In this document: positions 32,182 to 46,500 of the stretch, piece after piece | Numbering within the stretch: position 1 is the first letter of the stretch | How the letters are laid out: the number at the start of each line of letters is the position of its first letter | Assembly (NCBI GenBank): GCA_016802295.1 | Contig: JAESIW010000137.1 | Span: 2,701,567-2,753,795 of the forward strand | Direction of reading: 5' to 3' | From: Brachionus rotundiformis | Taxonomy: Eukaryota; Rotifera; Eurotatoria; Ploima; Brachionidae | Length of the DNA: 52,229 nucleotides | Program-made: the position numbers and the translations under genes | Notes under the pieces: generated by a model | Database searches by the model: none | Told to the model about the DNA's origin: nothing | Seen by the model: only the letters and a program-made list of their open reading frames with translations

Positions 32182-34821
32182 ATTTGCCAAAGAATGGTTA
32201 TTTCATCAAATGAGACAGTTTTGTACGAGTATCCACTCAAGTTAATTGAAATTGAGGAATTTTTGTATAATTCAGACGATCTTCTTTGGAGAAATGTATC
32301 CAAAACACATAAAGGAATACTTAAAATTATGAAAAGATTAAACCAAGAGGACCAGAATGTGGCTAGTATACGTCTTTCTGACTTTAGTGACGACAACTTT
32401 TATACCAATTCGTCCAAGATTCCAAGAAATCTAACAGACACTACTCAGATTACACTTGTATTCACCGAATCCGAATTATACAAACAACACTTCGAAAAAA
32501 CTCACTTAAAGCTAATAAACAACATGATTGTTATGGACAAGTATGCACTCGGAGTGATTTAGAGCACTTTTATTCAATTAATAATTCATATAAACAAAAT
32601 TAAAATTATTTTTTTAAGCCAAATTAATTTGTTTACGGAACGAGAAGCGAGAAACTTTTACGAATTATTGTCAATATCAAAGAGATGGTTGTTCCATGGA
32701 AGCTTGAAATTGAATACTTCGAGCTTTAATAAAGACAAAAAGAGAAAAAGTGTTTTTAATAAATTTTCGATTTACAACAAGAATCATGACCATAAACTAA
32801 CACCTCAAACAAGTACTTAAATTAATTAGTATTAAAATTATTTATAAAAAAATAAAACATTTTTTAAAGTGGATGTTTTGCTTATTCTAAACACAAGTCA
32901 TAGCTTTGTTCGAGAGCAAATTACCAAGGGATTTAAGAAATTAATCAAAAGTTTTAAAACACATAATAAAGCTGTTTTTGAGGTAAGATTAATTGATTAT
33001 TTTAATTAGATTAATAGAAATTTTTATGATTTAATTTAAAAAAGATCGATTTTTCGAAATCTCTGAACATTTTTTACACACAAAAACTTGCGAGACTAGA
33101 CTCACCATTTCAGAGTTATGAGGCCATGAATTCCAAAATTGTCTTCAAAACCTGTCCTTCTCACATTTCAGCATTACTAAACCAAAGTCAGCAAAGTTTA
33201 TCCAGTCTGTCCTCTATTAACAGACAAAAAGGACTAAGTGTTTTCGTGAGCAAGATAAAAAATGTCATGGCTCAAAAAGTAATTTGAATTTTTTTAATCA
33301 TAGGTGATTTAAGATTTGAAAGGGAATTGACTATTTGTCAAATATTTAGGTCGAAATTCAAAGATTTAATCAAATTTTAAATGCTTGGATAATTTTTATA
33401 TCATAAATCTGATCAAATAATTTTATTAAAAAAGGTTAACAAAGTTTCCAACCCTAGCTCGACAACTCTTACTCAATTTTCACTAGATATTTTGCCCCAT
33501 CTACTTTGTTTTCTGGACGACAACAAAACTCAATGTAATTACATATCATATAGTAAGTAGCCAGAAAAATTTAAATTTAGATTAAGAAATCAAAAATTTG
33601 TCTCTTTAAGATGACGAAAAATTTTTATCATTTCATAATGAATCAAATGACAATGAAATTATAAGAAGATCAAAACCCGAAATTGAAAAGGAAGCTAATT
33701 TGGTTGGTAGCATTAACAGCTCAAGTTCCGAATGGTCATCATCAACCAATTCATCATTTACTGGCTTCCATAGTTCAAAATCTTGGGACTGTTTAACAGA
33801 TAGATATTTATCAACAAATGAGACAGACAATGAAAACGATTTAGAGACAAAGATTACGGAAAATTCTCGATTTAAGTCAAAGAGTCTGTATCTTAAAAAC
33901 ATGGCCTTAAATGGTAAATCAAAGATGCTTAAGTCTACAAATGACTTTACCTCTATTTCAAATTTATCAGTGCCTTCATTTTCTAATTTTATTAGTGTTA
34001 AGAAAAGTAGATCAGATTTTGAAGAAAAATACCAAGAAAACAAACATCTTTTAGGAGAAGAAATTGGAGGGCCTACTGATCCAGCTAGTTCAAATTTGTC
34101 TCCGATTCGATTCGAGATAAGCGATTTTAAGCAGACAAATAACTACCAAAAAGAAAATCCTTTAAAATTAAGCCAAAATGAAAAAGGTGAACAGTTTATT
34201 AACCGGCATCCAGCACTGGTAAGAAGCTATTTGAGGTCCAAATCAGCTGATTTGTTTAGTGACAGACCAAATGAAAAGAAAACCATACTCAAATCTAAAA
34301 TTGAACTATGTCCCATTAATTTTAGTTGTAATGAATTAGATGAAACTACAAAGAAGAATACTCTACTTAATAGTAAAGTATATCAATGCCACAATTCGCG
34401 AAAAAATGAGCTCTTTTTGCCAAAGAAAGGAATGCCAGAACTCAAACCAAAAATGTTTCGGCAAAATAGTCAAAGAATTTTCCAATCATCAGAGGACTTA
34501 GAGACTAAAGGTGGAAAAAGATCAACAACCAAAACATGCACTTATTCAAGATGTTGTTCTAGACAAAAATCCAAGAAGTCATGTTCACCTCCACCACCTA
34601 TTTTTGTGTCACCTACGGGACTTTTACCGCCTCCAATAAATCAATACACAATTGAAAATAAAGAAAATTTAGACAATAAAAGAAGATTCAACGAGATAAG
34701 AAACAAATTTGAGATTGTGAGTCTTATGAATCTGACTCATGCTGGTAAAAATGGAAAAAAAAATTTTATCATTAAAAATTGTTATAATCAATCATGTTTA
34801 AAAGAGAACTCTTCTCTGTAA
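32182..34821 (+). CDS. Unrecognised six-exon gene, Ser/Lys-rich protein with KEN box
   Basis: I do not recognise this protein. Exons are 32182-32540 (first ATG 32194), 32619-32812, 32870-32982, 33045-33278, 33435-33552 and 33611-34821. All five introns (78, 57, 62, 156 and 58 nt) are GT-AG and keep frame, giving 738 residues from ATG32194. The first ~350 residues look folded (mixed hydrophobic pattern: V-L-Y-E-Y-P-L-K-L-I-E-I-E-E-F-L, I-T-L-V-F-T-E-S-E-L, V-L-L-I-L-N-T-S, L-P-H-L-L-C-F-L-D-D). The rest is disordered, with a serine cluster, K-E-N (in I-E-N-K-E-N), a C-x4-C-C cluster, and proline runs flanking F-V-S-P-T-G-L-L. A tattttag-type acceptor directly precedes I-C-Q-R-M, so either trans-splicing or an undetected upstream exon applies. 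Confidence 0.78.
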
Positions 34822-37800
34822 ATTGAAATTTTAGTTCTTTCAATTTTTTTTTTGAAAAATTATGTCCTTATTTTGTAAATTTTCGTTTTAAAAACTTGGA
34901 TTATTTTTAGATAAATTGAATATTAAAATTTTATTATGTTTTTATTAGCTAATTTTTAAGTAAACTATTAAAATTAAAAAAATTTTGCAAAATTTAAAAA
35001 ATATACCTACAATTAATTAAATAAATATCTGGACTTTTCCATGTCTGTGTAAGTCTACATTTTAAATATGAAGAAGCTGTAAGGGTACATTTAGTAAAAA
35101 GGATGTTAATTCTCTCGAAAGATGTTAATACAGTAAAGAGCTCAGAAAAAATGAGCCACTAATTAGTCGCTTTAGTCAGAAATTGGAGCCACGAAGTTCT
35201 ACTTTTAGACTTGTGTCTAGCGAATTAATTAACTAGGCTGGGTTATACCTCCTCAGCCTCAACAAACTGCTTACAGAGGACCAACTCGTTACGAACAAGT
35301 TTGTAATACAAATAGAGTTAACTAAAAGAATGGTTAACATCCAGAAATAAAAGAACTTTAATTAGTCAATCTATTCAAATAAAGATACGATATTTTCAAG
35401 AGAAGTGTAAAGAGGTCGACGATGATATACATTCATTCCCAAATATAATAATCCTTTAACATGCAAATTTGATTAATAAGATGTCCATTTTTCCACCCAA
35501 ACACATCGTATTATCCAGACTCGACTGTACATTAAAAAGATAATTAAATATATGGGTTCCTATTAGTTATGCTTCCTACACAAACTTAAAATATAAATTT
35601 CTGGTTTTTCTACGAAATAGTCTAGTTGGACTAATTGAAGGTATAAAGAAAATTAAATGTCTATTAATGTTATGGTAAAAGCCGCCAAATACTGATATTT
35701 CTACTAAAGTGTCCCAAGTAAGAAACCTTAGAGAGACAGCATTAAAAATCTGATATTTGGATTCAATTACTAAAATTATACCGTGTTTTTTGGTTCGATT
35801 ATGCTGAACCAGTTAATAAAACAATCAAACTAATAAAAAATCAATATTTCAAGTATTTTTTTCTTTGTTTTTGGTGAAGTACCAAATGCATGGTTCAAAA
35901 AATTTTTTTTTATTTTAGTCTTAAAATTAGGTCTTGATAATCCATAAGAATTTCAGAGTTTTCGAATGAGGAAAAACGGTATATATATATAAGATTTTTT
36001 TTCAGTTTATATTTCAAAAATATAAATATAGGCTAAATAGAGTCAAAATTATAATACTCCGGTAAAATTAATGGATTGATTAATCACATTGAATGAGTTC
36101 TGTACAATTGATTCAATATTCAGGAAGACTCGATAAGATAGAAATGATAACGAACCTAGAAAAAAAACATTTACCATGATTTATCTGCTAAAAACAAAAG
36201 ATAACAAAAGCATTAAATTAAAACCGAGCTTAAATAGTCATAAAATGCTTTACTATTTAAAAAAACATATTAGCTGAAAATATACTGACATTTAAAAATT
36301 GCAATACAAACAATAAATATATTAATATATTTCATTTAATAGTTAAAAACGATCCTAAAACTTTTTTCAACTTTGATTATTAAAATTATTTTTAAATATT
36401 AAATACAATCAAGAAATTGTTTTAGTATTTTATGCCTAAATATCAAATTTATTAGCATAACTCTAAAAGAATAAAAACTAAAAATGATTCAGTGTGGACG
36501 CCTTTATTTAATGATAACTTGAATTTGTAAAAATAATATAAACAATAAAAATGATAAGAATCATAAGAAATGATTTTGAATTCAGGATTAAACGAATAAT
36601 TAAAAATATCTGGTTCGATCCAAAAGTATCTTCTTTATTGAAAACTTTAAAATATTATTTTAAAAAATTGATTCATTTTTTTGATTTTAAATACTAATAA
36701 TCTAACAATTTTTTAAAACTAGATCATTTAAGAAATTCAGGTATTGCTAAAAATTTTAAAAATAAACTTATAATTTTTAAAAAAAAATTTAAACCAGAGT
36801 CTAAGCAAGTTAAGTCTAATTTTTATTAAAGCATATTGATTCACAATCCATTAAAATGTTTAAAAAATAAATTATGCATTATTTAAAGAGTTGATAAAAA
36901 ATAAAAATCTTTCTAAAAGAAATCAAAGGTGGACCAAATAAAAGGTCAATTTCTTTTATAAGATTTGTTTTTGATGTTATAAAATATTGCTAAATAGAAT
37001 TATGTCTTTAATCAGTTATCTAAATTATCCCGTAAATAGAACTAATCTTAGCATTTCATAATTTTAAATTTTCAATTTTTAATCTAATAGAACAATTAGA
37101 ACTAAAAAATAAAAATGAAATAAAGTAATTAAAATACTTGATTTTAAAATGAATTTTAAATACTATAATATAACTTTATTTTTTAATATTTTATTGTCAT
37201 TTAACTCAACTCTTAATCTATGTTTCATATTTTAGATCGTATAAGTTTTTATTTTGTCAAAATTAAATTTAAATCCATTTTTTTTTTCATTTGTAAAAGG
37301 ATTTTAAAATGCTTATTTTTAATTTCTAAAATTTAATTAAATATTTCTTCACGAATATTTTGTTTTGCTATTTAATGTTAACTTGTACACAAATTTCAAA
37401 CAAGACGTTATGGGTGAGTTTTTGAACGAAAATTATTTTTATTTGGGCTTACCTGTATTTAGTAAATTAGATAAATTTAGTTAGTAAACACATAGCTTAA
37501 AAATATTCACAAATACCCTTAAAATCTAGCTATCGAATAGCGAAATTTATAACTGTGTAGATAGATAAGCGGACTCTTTGAATTTTGTTTGCCATGTCCA
37601 GAAAAAGTAAAGAGGTGATTTTGAACTAAAGCTACAAGATTTACTAAGTCCGAATGTAAATAATTTTTATGATTTTGGTTCAGCGTAGATAAACTAATTT
37701 GCAGTCAGAAGTGAATATGAAAAAATAATTTGTTTTTCCTTATAAATATAGATTTAATAAAAGTTGTGTTTGTTTGAAAAGTTTGTTTTGTTCACATAAG

Positions 37801-40510
37801 CAATTTTAGCTAATGAACCTACCGTAATATAGAAAAAAATCAAGTGATATCTTTATAATTAAATTAAATATCAAGTTTTAACTGTTATGAGCCAAGTAAA
37901 TCCTACGTTTTTATTTATATTTTATATCAGTAAATAAGATTTTTTTTAATTTTATTAAATAATTTTTTATAATCGTAATCTTAAAAAGTTTGAGTCAAAT
38001 AAAGTTGATGTTTAAGTAAGAGTGATATCAGATAATTTTGAAAACTAATTTTTGATTACTAATCTTATTAACAAAATTTAAAATACTGTAAAATTTTAAT
38101 CATCTGTAAAGATATAGAATAATTTTTTCTAATTTAAGACCAAATGTCTATATTACATAATTTTAAACATTAGTAATATTTTTGGTTCATTTTTTAAGAT
38201 TAAAAAAAAATCAAATACAAGTCAAATAGAAGTGAATCAGGTAGAATTTAAACAAAAATAAAATACTCTTTTACATTTTTCTTAATTAGTAAACAAAATG
38301 TTTTTGACTGAGTCTAAAAATTTTTGAATTTTGAAATTTAGAATACTTAAATAAAGCGAATTTTTTCGAAAGTAAATAAGAAAAAAGATTCAATATTTGA
38401 CCAAGAAGCTTTGAACATTCCAAAAAATGCTAACTTGACCTTAATATCAGTTATCAGAAATACGAGTTTTTACAAATATCGTAAATATGTATGATCTAAT
38501 TAGAAGATTTTAAATATTTTAAGCCTCAAGAATATTTTCAAATTACTTATAAGATAAGATAAGATTCAGTCGGCAAACTTGTAAAACATCATTTATTTAA
38601 AAATAAAAGATTAAGCATATTTAATTTAATTGTATTAAAATTTTTATTCATTTCGAGCAAGATTAATTTAATTTTTGTTTAAAAAATATCTAAAATTAAT
38701 TCTATTATAAAATATTAAAAATATTTTGAGAATTTGAAGATGAGTGATAAATATTAAAATTTAGACAAAAAGTTTTTAAATTTCGATTTTAAATTTTTTT
38801 ATCAAACCGAGCTAAAAATGCTTTATAGCAAATTAGTCATTTATTATTTAGAACTACAATAAAATAAAAATGGCCTAAAACGAAAAATATAGGTGTTTAA
38901 TTTAGAAATAGCGGAAAGATCTTAAATAAATGGCCTAAAAGCTAAAATACATGTTAAGTATTCATAAAAAACTCAATTAAATATTTGAAATTAATTTGAA
39001 GTTAAATTTCAGCACTAGATTAAATAATTCATAAATTTTCTTTATTTAAGAATAGTTTTAAATTGTCATGTTTTGATAACAGTTATAAACCTGAGCCAAA
39101 AAACCAACTTTTCTAAATTAATGGATTTTGTTAATCCCTTGATGATAAAAAATTTTCAAATTCAATTTGTCTACAAATATCAGGTCAAAAATTGAATTTA
39201 TATGTATATATATATTTTTTTTAATTTTAAATTAAAATTTCTTATCATTTTTTTTTATCGAATCTGTTTATTTTATCACTAAAAATTTTTTTGATTAGAT
39301 TTTCTTATTTTTTAAATATGTCGCCAAACTAAATAAGATATCTCTTAAGAAAAAATTATCTTATTTTGTAAATCATTTGAATATATGAATTTGTTAGCAT
39401 CAAGTAGCTTTGCTTAATAGAAAATATGATCTTACTTGAGTAATATTACCCGATATATCCATCTAATGTTGATTTTTTAAGGTGTTTTTGATTGTATATT
39501 TTTTATTTTTCCTATTTCAAAGTTAATATGCTTATTCTAAAAGGTATTCCCATATCTATTTTCAATAAAAATAAATTTGGTTTTAAAATTCAATAATTTA
39601 GCATGTGACCATTAAACTCAATTGATTTTTATCTTAATTACCTATTTAAAATGCGCATTTTTTCATACAAATAATCTAAAACAGGAGCAGAATGACCTAT
39701 ATTTATTACTTATAGATATAGTTTTTTTTTAAGCTTAATAAATATAATATACCAACTTTTTGAAAAATATATAAGCGTCTTAGGTAAAAATTTGAATATT
39801 AACAAGATTTTTAAAAAATGGTCAATTTTCAATTAAAATTAGATTACGGATAAGTTTATGATAGACAATTTATTTAAATCCTTTTAATTCAAACATCAAT
39901 TTTTTGGACTTAAACTAAATTCACTCGTTGATACAATATGTTTTTCTTATAAAGCTTTGAGGTCTAGTCTTTATGCAATTGATGATTCATCAATGGGAGC
40001 TGGTACACGTTTAGGAGTTTTGCTGTCTATTTAAATTTTTGAAAATTTAATTTTAAAAATTATCAGTGAATAAACATGGTCAAACTAGACTTAAAAATTT
40101 TTCTATTTTATTATATTGTAGTAATTATCTTTTAATTTAAATATAAATAAAAATAAATATGAACGATTAGTTAACTAATAAGCGCAAAAAATTAATCATT
40201 TTAATAGAGATGATGACTCTTGAATTGTGCAATAGATTTAAAATTACGTTTAACTCATTAATATAAATGAATATTAATCTTATTCAAAATATTTTTCAAA
40301 TAATTCATAAAAACTGGTCAATCTAAAGGAAAAAGAGTTTTTGTCGTATTGAATGGGTATTGTTAGAGAAGAGTCAATTTTTAGTAAACAATTTACTAAT
40401 GATTGTAGAAGTTTAACTCTTGAAATTACGAGACCTCGTAGAATACTCAAGGATTATAAAATCCCAAGCATTTTGGTCCAAAAAATTTTTTAATTTTCCA
40501 ACTATTTTAG
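34822..40510. other. Large noncoding region, possibly 5' intron(s) of the repeat-protein gene
   Basis: 5.7 kb, extremely AT-rich. It has no gene I can support. A more GC-rich patch at ~35,040-35,420 contains a small inverted repeat (AGGCTG/CAGCCT near 35,230-35,265) and may be a decayed element. A duplicated string ATAAA(AA)TGGCCTAAAA occurs at about 38,865 and 38,925. Upstream exons of the gene starting at 40511 may be present but I could not pair splice sites for them. Confidence 0.4.
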
Positions 40511-43500
40511 ATTTAATAGAGATTATAAATAGCAATAAATATATGTATAAATTTGTGAGAAGCTTTAAAAAAAAGCCTCTAAATGAGGACAAAAAAGAAG
40601 AGTTTAATAAAGATCAATCGAATGTTAATACTAGTTCAAATCTGTCAAGCGAAAATGAGCAAAAAAAAGATCGAAATGATAGCAAAAAGCCTTTATCGTC
40701 AATAAAACCGAATAGTGGTCATGAATCGTTTGTAAATAGCAAAATGAATAGCCAGAGTAGGTCTATACAGATAAATTTAATTTTCTTTTTTCTATTTTTA
40801 ATTCAAATATCTAGGCGTCAAGAGATCATATAGCCATCAAAAGGTAAGTACATTTAATTTAAAATCAAGCACTAATGAACACCTATTTTTCAAAGTCATG
40901 CTATTAAATCAATTAAATTTTAAATAATCGCCTTAAGCTCGATTTCGATTGTCATTCGAAAAATGTTCTGCACTCATTGATTCTATTCATTTAGTGTATA
41001 AATTATTCTTAATTGATTTTTATTTCTCTTAGTAAAAATTTTAAATTAAGTATGAATGTCACTCGCAAAAATTAAAACAATCTCAAATTTCTATAAGTTA
41101 ATAAAGAGATAAAATTTTAGAAAAGAAATTGTTTTATTTTAGATTCATCTAAAATTGTTTTTTTTTCACCTTGATTAGAATCTTGTTATAGAAAAAGATA
41201 AAAGTTAAATTTGGCAAACATTAAGCCAATATTTACAATTTACTTTTTAATATTTTTAAATAGTTCAGAATTCATTAACTTCTCCATTAATTTTCGACAA
41301 TGTTTAAAATAAAAACAAAAATCTTAAGGACTTTAAACATTAATATTCTCTTGTTATTTTTTTAACCGGAAAAATAAAACATTATTTCATTAATGAGTGT
41401 TATTTTTTTGGTTCATTTTAGAGAGTCAATATTTTTATTTTGCAATCTTGAATCACATTTTTTGGTATGTGACCCAAGGCTTAATTAAATTAGTCATACT
41501 ATATGACTAATGACTGGCAATGATAAAATGATTAAAAGATAATTTTTAATAGTTTCAAAGCTGAATATTTGATAGAGATTGTAATTAAAACATATAGGCG
41601 AATCTTCAATTATATATGGCTTGTTTTGTCTAATGATTAGAAAGCTAATTGAAAATTTATTTCCCCGTGTCTTTTGGCATTTTTTTTATAAAAACTAAAA
41701 TCGTTTATTCAAAAACATTCAAGTATAACTAATGGTTTGACACATTGATTCACCTTTTAAAAAAGATAAGATAATAAATAGTTAGATGAATTGGAAAGGT
41801 ATTCGATTTCGATCTCTAAAACATTTAGGCATCTATGAATTAAATGGATCTTTGGATTTTTTATTAATTCAGAATTAAATATTTTTAAACTTAATCTCAA
41901 AATAAGATTTACATATTTTAATTATATCTTAAATTCTTTTCGTTTTAATTTAATTGTCCATACGGCTGAAAATTTAAATAACTAAATCATAATAAAATTA
42001 TTTAATATTCCAAGGTTGTGCTATAAATACAATTAGTGTATTAAGTTAATTTGTAGTCAAGCGCGGTTTGAGCCCTTACAATTCATTTAGAGTCTCAGTT
42101 ACCTGTCTTGTCATAAAATTTAAGTGGATCAAATTTAAATATGCCGAATCAGCAGATTTAAATGAATCCTTTTAAAATTTTTTATAATAAAGGCTTTTAG
42201 TAAAAAATTCTTAGAAATCGTGCTTTCAATTGAGCTAATATGTCACTTTATCCATTAAGAAATTTATAGAAGAAAATCTTTTTATTGTATATGATTGTAT
42301 TTTGAAGCAAATAACCTTTCAATTGGTTTCTTAACTCTTTTATCAAAATTTAAGTGTCATTGTTCAAACTAAATGATTGTCTGCTACATCTCGGGAGTAG
42401 ATCTTCACTAGAGCCTCTTTTAAGTAGTCTAAATAATATCTCATATTTACTTAAGATTTAATCGCTACAAAAATTAATGAACTTAAATAAAAATACTCGA
42501 GTTTTTTTTTCTATTAAAAAAGTGCTATTAGTAGTTATGCAGATTTTGAGAATTTGTTGTAGGTCTTATTTTTTTTATTTAAAACTATAAAAAAATAAAT
42601 GCTTTATCTTTAAGAATTTTATTTATAATGAGATTGTGTTCGTAATTGATTAAAATTTTACTTGTGTTCTAGATAAGGAAATTCGACTGATTTGAATGTG
42701 CAAAATTAGTATTTTCAATTTTTATAATTTCAATTTTTGATATTTAATTTTATTCTATTGATTTTTAAAATATATGAATTGGACTAGAAGATATAAGATT
42801 TAATTTGTGACAAGTGATGATCAAAATTTGATTTTGTCCTTAAATTGATAAGATTCCAATCATAGGGTGGTAGAAGAGTGTTGAGAAAATGAAATAAAAA
42901 ATTCATATGAGAGATTGATTTTAGTAATTTAGATTTTTTATTAATTTAAAATCTAATCTAGAATGCAAATATTATTATTATTTTATTTCATTTAGAAAAA
43001 AAGAAAAAGCAAATCAATAAACGTAAGTATTACCTAATACCATGTTCCCTTCTAAATAGTGGAGTTTGCATATTATGTCACATGCTTAAGCAAAAATTAC
43101 TGGAATTATTTTTAATTTTACAAATTTAATAAATACACCTAAATAAACGGTGTTTTTTATAGTAAATTATTTTTTTTATAGAACCTGTTTTTCTAACAAT
43201 TAAAACAAAAGCATTCAGACATTTTTTTTAAAGAGTTTTATTTTTATCCCGACACAATCTATAATGTTTACACAAATTACCTTTGAATAAAATCTACAAA
43301 TTTTATCAGGTTATTTTTTTAAATAATGAATTCAAAATAAGATGGTCTGTTTAATTGCTTTTGAATTAAATTTGTTTCATTAATGTTATCATTGGGAACA
43401 TAGGTTTAGGATTATCAGTATAATTAAAATTAAAAAAATTATAGAAAATTAATACTAAAATAATTATGTATGACTTTTTTAACTTCTTTTTATAAAAAAT

Positions 43501-46500
43501 TCTATTACGCAATATCATTATTGTTGCTTTACAACTATTCCAGGATTTTGATAGCAACCAAGTTAATTTTTCCAAAAGAAGAAACCAAAAATATGCTCAA
43601 TTAAGATTAATTTTCTATGTAATTGGGTCTTTAATATCTCTTATATTTATGTATAACTTTAAAATATAAAAAAACATTAAAGATATTTGACTATTTAGAT
43701 ATTAATTTTTTAAATTAAATTTTAAAATTAAGTGTTGTGCATTTGAGCTTGATTGAAAAACTGCGACTAGAAACAAATTATATATTTAGAGTAATCTTAT
43801 GCAATTTAGTAAATATTAATATAATATTAGTTAGAATAAAAATAATAATGAAAGTAATAAAAATACATTCGAATGTAGTAATCAAAAACATTTTAACTAA
43901 TTTAAGTTTTTGTCAAGCTTAACTAAAGTGGTTTGATTTAAGCCCAACTAGGTTACAAGCCTACAATAAAATTCTAAAATCAATTAAATTTTTATGCTCA
44001 TTTTTTTATTATTTTAAATCAAATATATTTTATAGTCGGATGTTTATTTAGTAAATAAATATTTTCTATTTGTTCATTCCAATGATGACCATTTATTGAT
44101 TTATTGATTTGAAACTAGATCAGGTATCTACGGCGATAGGGTTCGTGTGATTGCTTAGATTGTCAAGAGATATACTTGCCCGAGTATTCCCAAGTAGATG
44201 AGCTTTTTTTAAGAAAATTCAATTTAGAAAAATCTCAAGCGAAACTCGCTAAAAAACAATCAGAGATTCGACTCTTCATGCCTTACTTTCCAAGACATAT
44301 TGGTCATCTAAGCAATCAATCTTTGCATTTGTAAGGCTTCGAGTGTCATTTAAATGATCTCATATCAATAGGTTCAATAGAATAAGACTAAATAAAAAAA
44401 CATTTAGCAAAATTTTAACAATTTATTCAAATATTTATTTCATTATCTCAATATTTGCATCCTAAAGAACGAATTTTTTACCACACCGACTCACAATTTA
44501 GACCAAACACATCATTAAATATGAAATACAAGATTTAAATATTTAGCTTTAATTAAAATGTTTTTTACAAATTCTTAAACTATGTCCGTAGTTCTAAATT
44601 GAATTAATATCACGATTTTTATTTTACTCGTAAATTCTGTTCCCAAATGGATGTCAGGTCAATGGTTAAACATCGTCTTTCAAGTGATATTTACTCAGAT
44701 AAATGCTAAATATAATTTATAATAATCTCTCATTTGAGTTTTAAATAAACCACAGACCAAATTGTAGGCAAAAACCCAAAGTCTGAGAAATTAAAGGCTC
44801 TTTTTAATTAATTAATTCCGACAATATTGAACCTATTTTAGCAAAAAAATTTCTCTAATTGAAATACATTTCCTTAAGAATTAGGTTAATTTTTAAATAG
44901 CTCGATATCTTTTCTAAATGCAACCAGCTAGGTCAGCATTTTACCTGAAATAAAAAAATTATATAAATTTTTTTCTTTTAAAAGGCTTAGTTTCTTGCAC
45001 AATTAAGAGTTTCTAAAGGTAGCACGAAACTACTTGTACAATAAAAAAAGAAAAACTTGAAATTTCAAGATTTAGAAAACTTTTTTTGACAATGGAAAAT
45101 AGTTTATTTTGAATAACAAAGTATTTTTTTTATTAAAGTTTGTTGTACGCCTTCAAACTCTTATTTTTCTAGCGGTATTATTTTACAAACATGAAATTTA
45201 GTTCGGAAAATTGTCCAATTAAGAGTAGCAGTAGATTTATATAAAGAATTAGTTGAGATTTTATATTTGACTTTTTTCAATTATTATGCAACAAAACTGA
45301 AAGTAACCACTTAAAAATATGTTACCAAAAACCTAAAAGATAAGGTCCAAGTGTTTCTCTAAAGCAGTTTTCTTTTTGATTTTTTTCTTTTTAAATATTT
45401 TCTTTATTCATTTTGAATCAACTTGGTTGTTATTTGGGCTTAAAGAAAGACCAAAATTTAAATAATAATCTAATTATATTTGAATGATTCGCCACACAAT
45501 TCAATTGTAACAATATTTTATGTCATAACTAAGCTATTAGTTTATTTTTTATTTACGCGTAACTTCTTGCAAGCAAAGAAAGTTTCTAAATCCTTACAAG
45601 TAATAAAACTCTAATTTAAAAACTGTCAGAATTGTATTTAAGAGAAAAAATTTGTATATTCTTGGATCCATTTTTGATCTACCAATTTAGGAATTTAAAG
45701 ATACTAGTTTATTATTAATTAGCATTGAAAAAATACTGCTTTTGTTAATCTAGGAATTTAGCCTAGTAAAAATGTATCAACAAATGCCAAATTCCTTTTG
45801 TCCTAGTCAATTCCGGTGCATGAAAAAAGATGAAGAAAATCCATTCATTTTTTTCACAACTATTTTTACTAATAAAAATACATATCATTTAATAATTAAC
45901 TTAAATAAATTATTAAAGATGTCCAAATTTGGTTGACACAAATATTTATTTAATAGAATTAATATTAAATTAGGAAAAAAAATTCAGCTTTGTTTTTCGG
46001 GATTTTTCGCTAATCAAGTGTGAATATTTAATCACTTCTAATTATTTCCATGCCTGAATAAAAAGATTTTGTTTACTTTTTTACTTAAAACACCTTAAGA
46101 AGAAATAGAGAAGGTTTTGTCATAGGCCAAAGTTAAAATGGTTGCATGATTGGACCTATTTTAGCTTGGTCGACGAAGAGTTTGATTGAAAAGCAAATTA
46201 TCAATTAATGGGACATAAAAAATTTGCCCTTAAGATGAGACGGATGTTGGTTTAGTAAATATTTGCCAACATTCCTAATAATTAATGACTTTGAATATTT
46301 TTTTTAATATTTTAACTATTTAATACTTTTATTCGTAGAAAGATACCACGTCTAGCGACAAAAGTGATAATCAATCATCGCGTTATCGCTCCACATCGAC
46401 ATCTTCATCTTCGAGTACTATTGCAAAACCAAGCTCGTCCTCATCTCAATCCTCATTAGCTACATCGCTACAATCTTCAACCGAGACTGTAAACAATACA

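Larger units (their letters stand above)
43023..46338 (+). other. 3.3-kb intron of the repeat-protein gene
   Basis: Runs from GTAAGTATT to ATTCGTAG. It contains an inverted repeat (arms 44148-44160 and 44306-44318) in a patch of higher GC, and a 54-codon open frame at 45772-45936. No other exon with paired splice sites was found. Confidence 0.5.

Noticed and set aside
36610..36625. Perfect tRNA B-box-like GGTTCGATCC
   Set aside because: No A-box, no cloverleaf and no matching acceptor stem in the preceding 80 bases. Other GGTTCGA hits near 31400 and 35790 fail in the same way.
39990..40040. Exon-like string (I-D-D-S-S-M-G-A-G-T-R-L-G) before the repeat-protein gene
   Set aside because: No GT donor follows in a workable position, and the frame ends at TAA shortly after; not enough to call an exon.
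43366..43922. Two ~60-70-codon open frames on opposite strands in the 3.3-kb intron
   Set aside because: Lysine/isoleucine/asparagine/phenylalanine-only composition typical of AT-rich noncoding DNA, with no splice or family support.
46150..46215. Acceptor-like TATTTTAG followed by a short open stretch before the large exon
   Set aside because: Ends in a stop after ~14 codons and has no donor; the ATTCGTAG at 46337-46338 gives the long open frame.
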